Shown in pieces: positions 47,601 through 64,000 of a DNA stretch of 64,000 bases. The stretch lies in assembly GCF_041296385.1 (NCBI RefSeq), contig NC_091014.1, positions 54,578,078 through 54,642,077 of the forward strand, read 5' to 3'. Each line of letters begins with the position of its first letter. Position 1 is the first letter of the stretch. The notes under the pieces are model-generated. The model did not search any database, was not told the origin of the DNA, and saw only the letters and a list, made by a program, of their open reading frames with translations. This DNA comes from Aphelocoma coerulescens (Eukaryota > Chordata > Aves > Passeriformes > Corvidae). The position numbers and the translations under genes are program-made.

Positions 47601-48460
47601 TCACATCCCTTTCCCCTCCAAAACAGAAATGCAGAAAGCCTTTGAGGGCGGGCATGTACTGCGTGGTGGCAGGGGAAAGGAGGAGGAAAATGGGTGACAA
47701 AACCAGTATTAGTGTGGCTTTGTCGGGCAAGGGTATTTCTTATCCTCAGAGTGTGGGGCTGACAGAAGGGATGCAGTCAGGAAGAAGCAAAAGAAGCAGC
47801 CTGGGGGAGATGTGGGGTAAAGGAAGACAGAAGGTGTCCCCTGGCACAAGCAGAGGGTGGTAAAGGGCTGAATATTACTCAGGTGCTCTTTTCTCATTAG
47901 CTCAGCTATTGAGCCAGTGCCAGCATTGGCTTTGCCTGGGAACACACGGTCTGGTGGGAATGGCAAGGTCTGCTTACTTTTAGGGATCAAGATAAAAATG
48001 GCACGGCAGGCAAAGTGCAACTTCAGGCTCCCAGGCTGTGGCTGGACCATGCAACTTTTGCTCACATTTCAGGTCACAGATTTTCTTCTGCATTGATTTC
48101 TAGATCAATAAAATACCAGTTTTAAAACAATTCCCAGCCTGGGAGGACAACACTTTTGTATTCAGAGGAATTCATTATTGTTCTCATTTGCGGTTTTGAC
48201 AGAGGCAAAACCCAGAGAATGCCTTTGAAAACTGAGGGATTGCCAGGAGATGTAGACAGGACAGTGTCCTGGAAGCCTGTATTCCACTGATTTAGCAGTT
48301 TTACCCACATTTGCTTTGAGCAAAGTCTTTCATGGTTTGCACTGTGATCTCTTGGGGCTGTAGATCTTGGGAGAGAAGGACAGATGTGGCATAACACCTC
48401 CAGAGAGGGTGTAAAGGGAAACAGAAAAACCAGCCTGACCTTGGCATGCTGTGTCACCAG
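44625..48460. other. IL2RB-TMPRSS6 intergenic region
   Basis: Less than 4 kb between the two genes. No coding exon recognised. The TMPRSS6 promoter and first noncoding exon(s) should be here but I cannot place them; no CpG island is evident, as is common for tissue-restricted promoters. Confidence 0.45.
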
Positions 48461-48469
48461 ACGCACCCG

Positions 48470-64000
<15,531 letters not shown>

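Noticed and set aside
48446..48469. Earlier in-frame ATG for TMPRSS6
   Set aside because: A possible acceptor (cag ending 48460) places this ATG in the intron or untranslated exon edge. Kept only as an alternative start.

Overview
This is vertebrate nuclear DNA, most likely from a bird. It carries CR1 LINE copies, one with the ATTCTATG-type 3' tail typical of avian CR1. Genes are spliced and intergenic spaces are compact. I recognise three protein-coding genes, all on the + strand, in the order C1QTNF6, IL2RB, TMPRSS6. This is the order and relative orientation of human 22q12.3-q13.1, where all three lie on one strand. I cannot tell the species. SSTR3 and RAC2, which precede C1QTNF6 in the human order, are not in the window.

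Region by region. 1-8.4 kb is intergenic, with a probable reversed solo LTR (about 115-450), a (GT)18 microsatellite, a CpG-rich island (5.4-5.9 kb) and a sense CR1 3' end (about 5.96-6.56 kb). At 8.4-12.4 kb are two GC-rich patches that could hold promoters or 5' noncoding exons of C1QTNF6. C1QTNF6 coding sequence is two exons (12412-12643 and 14072-14619; 259 codons plus stop). 14.6-30.4 kb is a gene-poor spacer. IL2RB coding sequence is nine exons (30394-40903; 588 codons plus stop). An antisense CR1 with a reverse-transcriptase fragment follows (about 42.69-44.56 kb), and the first canonical polyadenylation hexamer I see after the IL2RB stop lies just beyond it. TMPRSS6 runs from 48470 off the right edge. 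Sixteen complete coding exons and the first 17 bases of a seventeenth are present, and the window ends inside the catalytic-serine motif.

The exon models rest on reading-frame continuity: every junction has a GT donor, an AG acceptor and a matching phase, and the joined products follow the human family members along their length. C1QTNF6 is a secreted collagen/C1q protein. IL2RB is the shared beta receptor chain for IL-2 and IL-15, with WSDWS, transmembrane, Box1 and tail tyrosines retained. TMPRSS6 (matriptase-2) is a type II membrane serine protease of iron homeostasis, with its SEA, two CUB, three LDLa and protease regions intact. They are syntenic neighbours, not an operon or a known shared pathway.

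I found no undescribed system. The most interesting observations are an expanded, cysteine-richer first domain in this IL2RB, a NAGNAG acceptor in TMPRSS6, CR1 sequence probably inside the IL2RB 3' UTR, and unassigned CpG-rich islands upstream of C1QTNF6.
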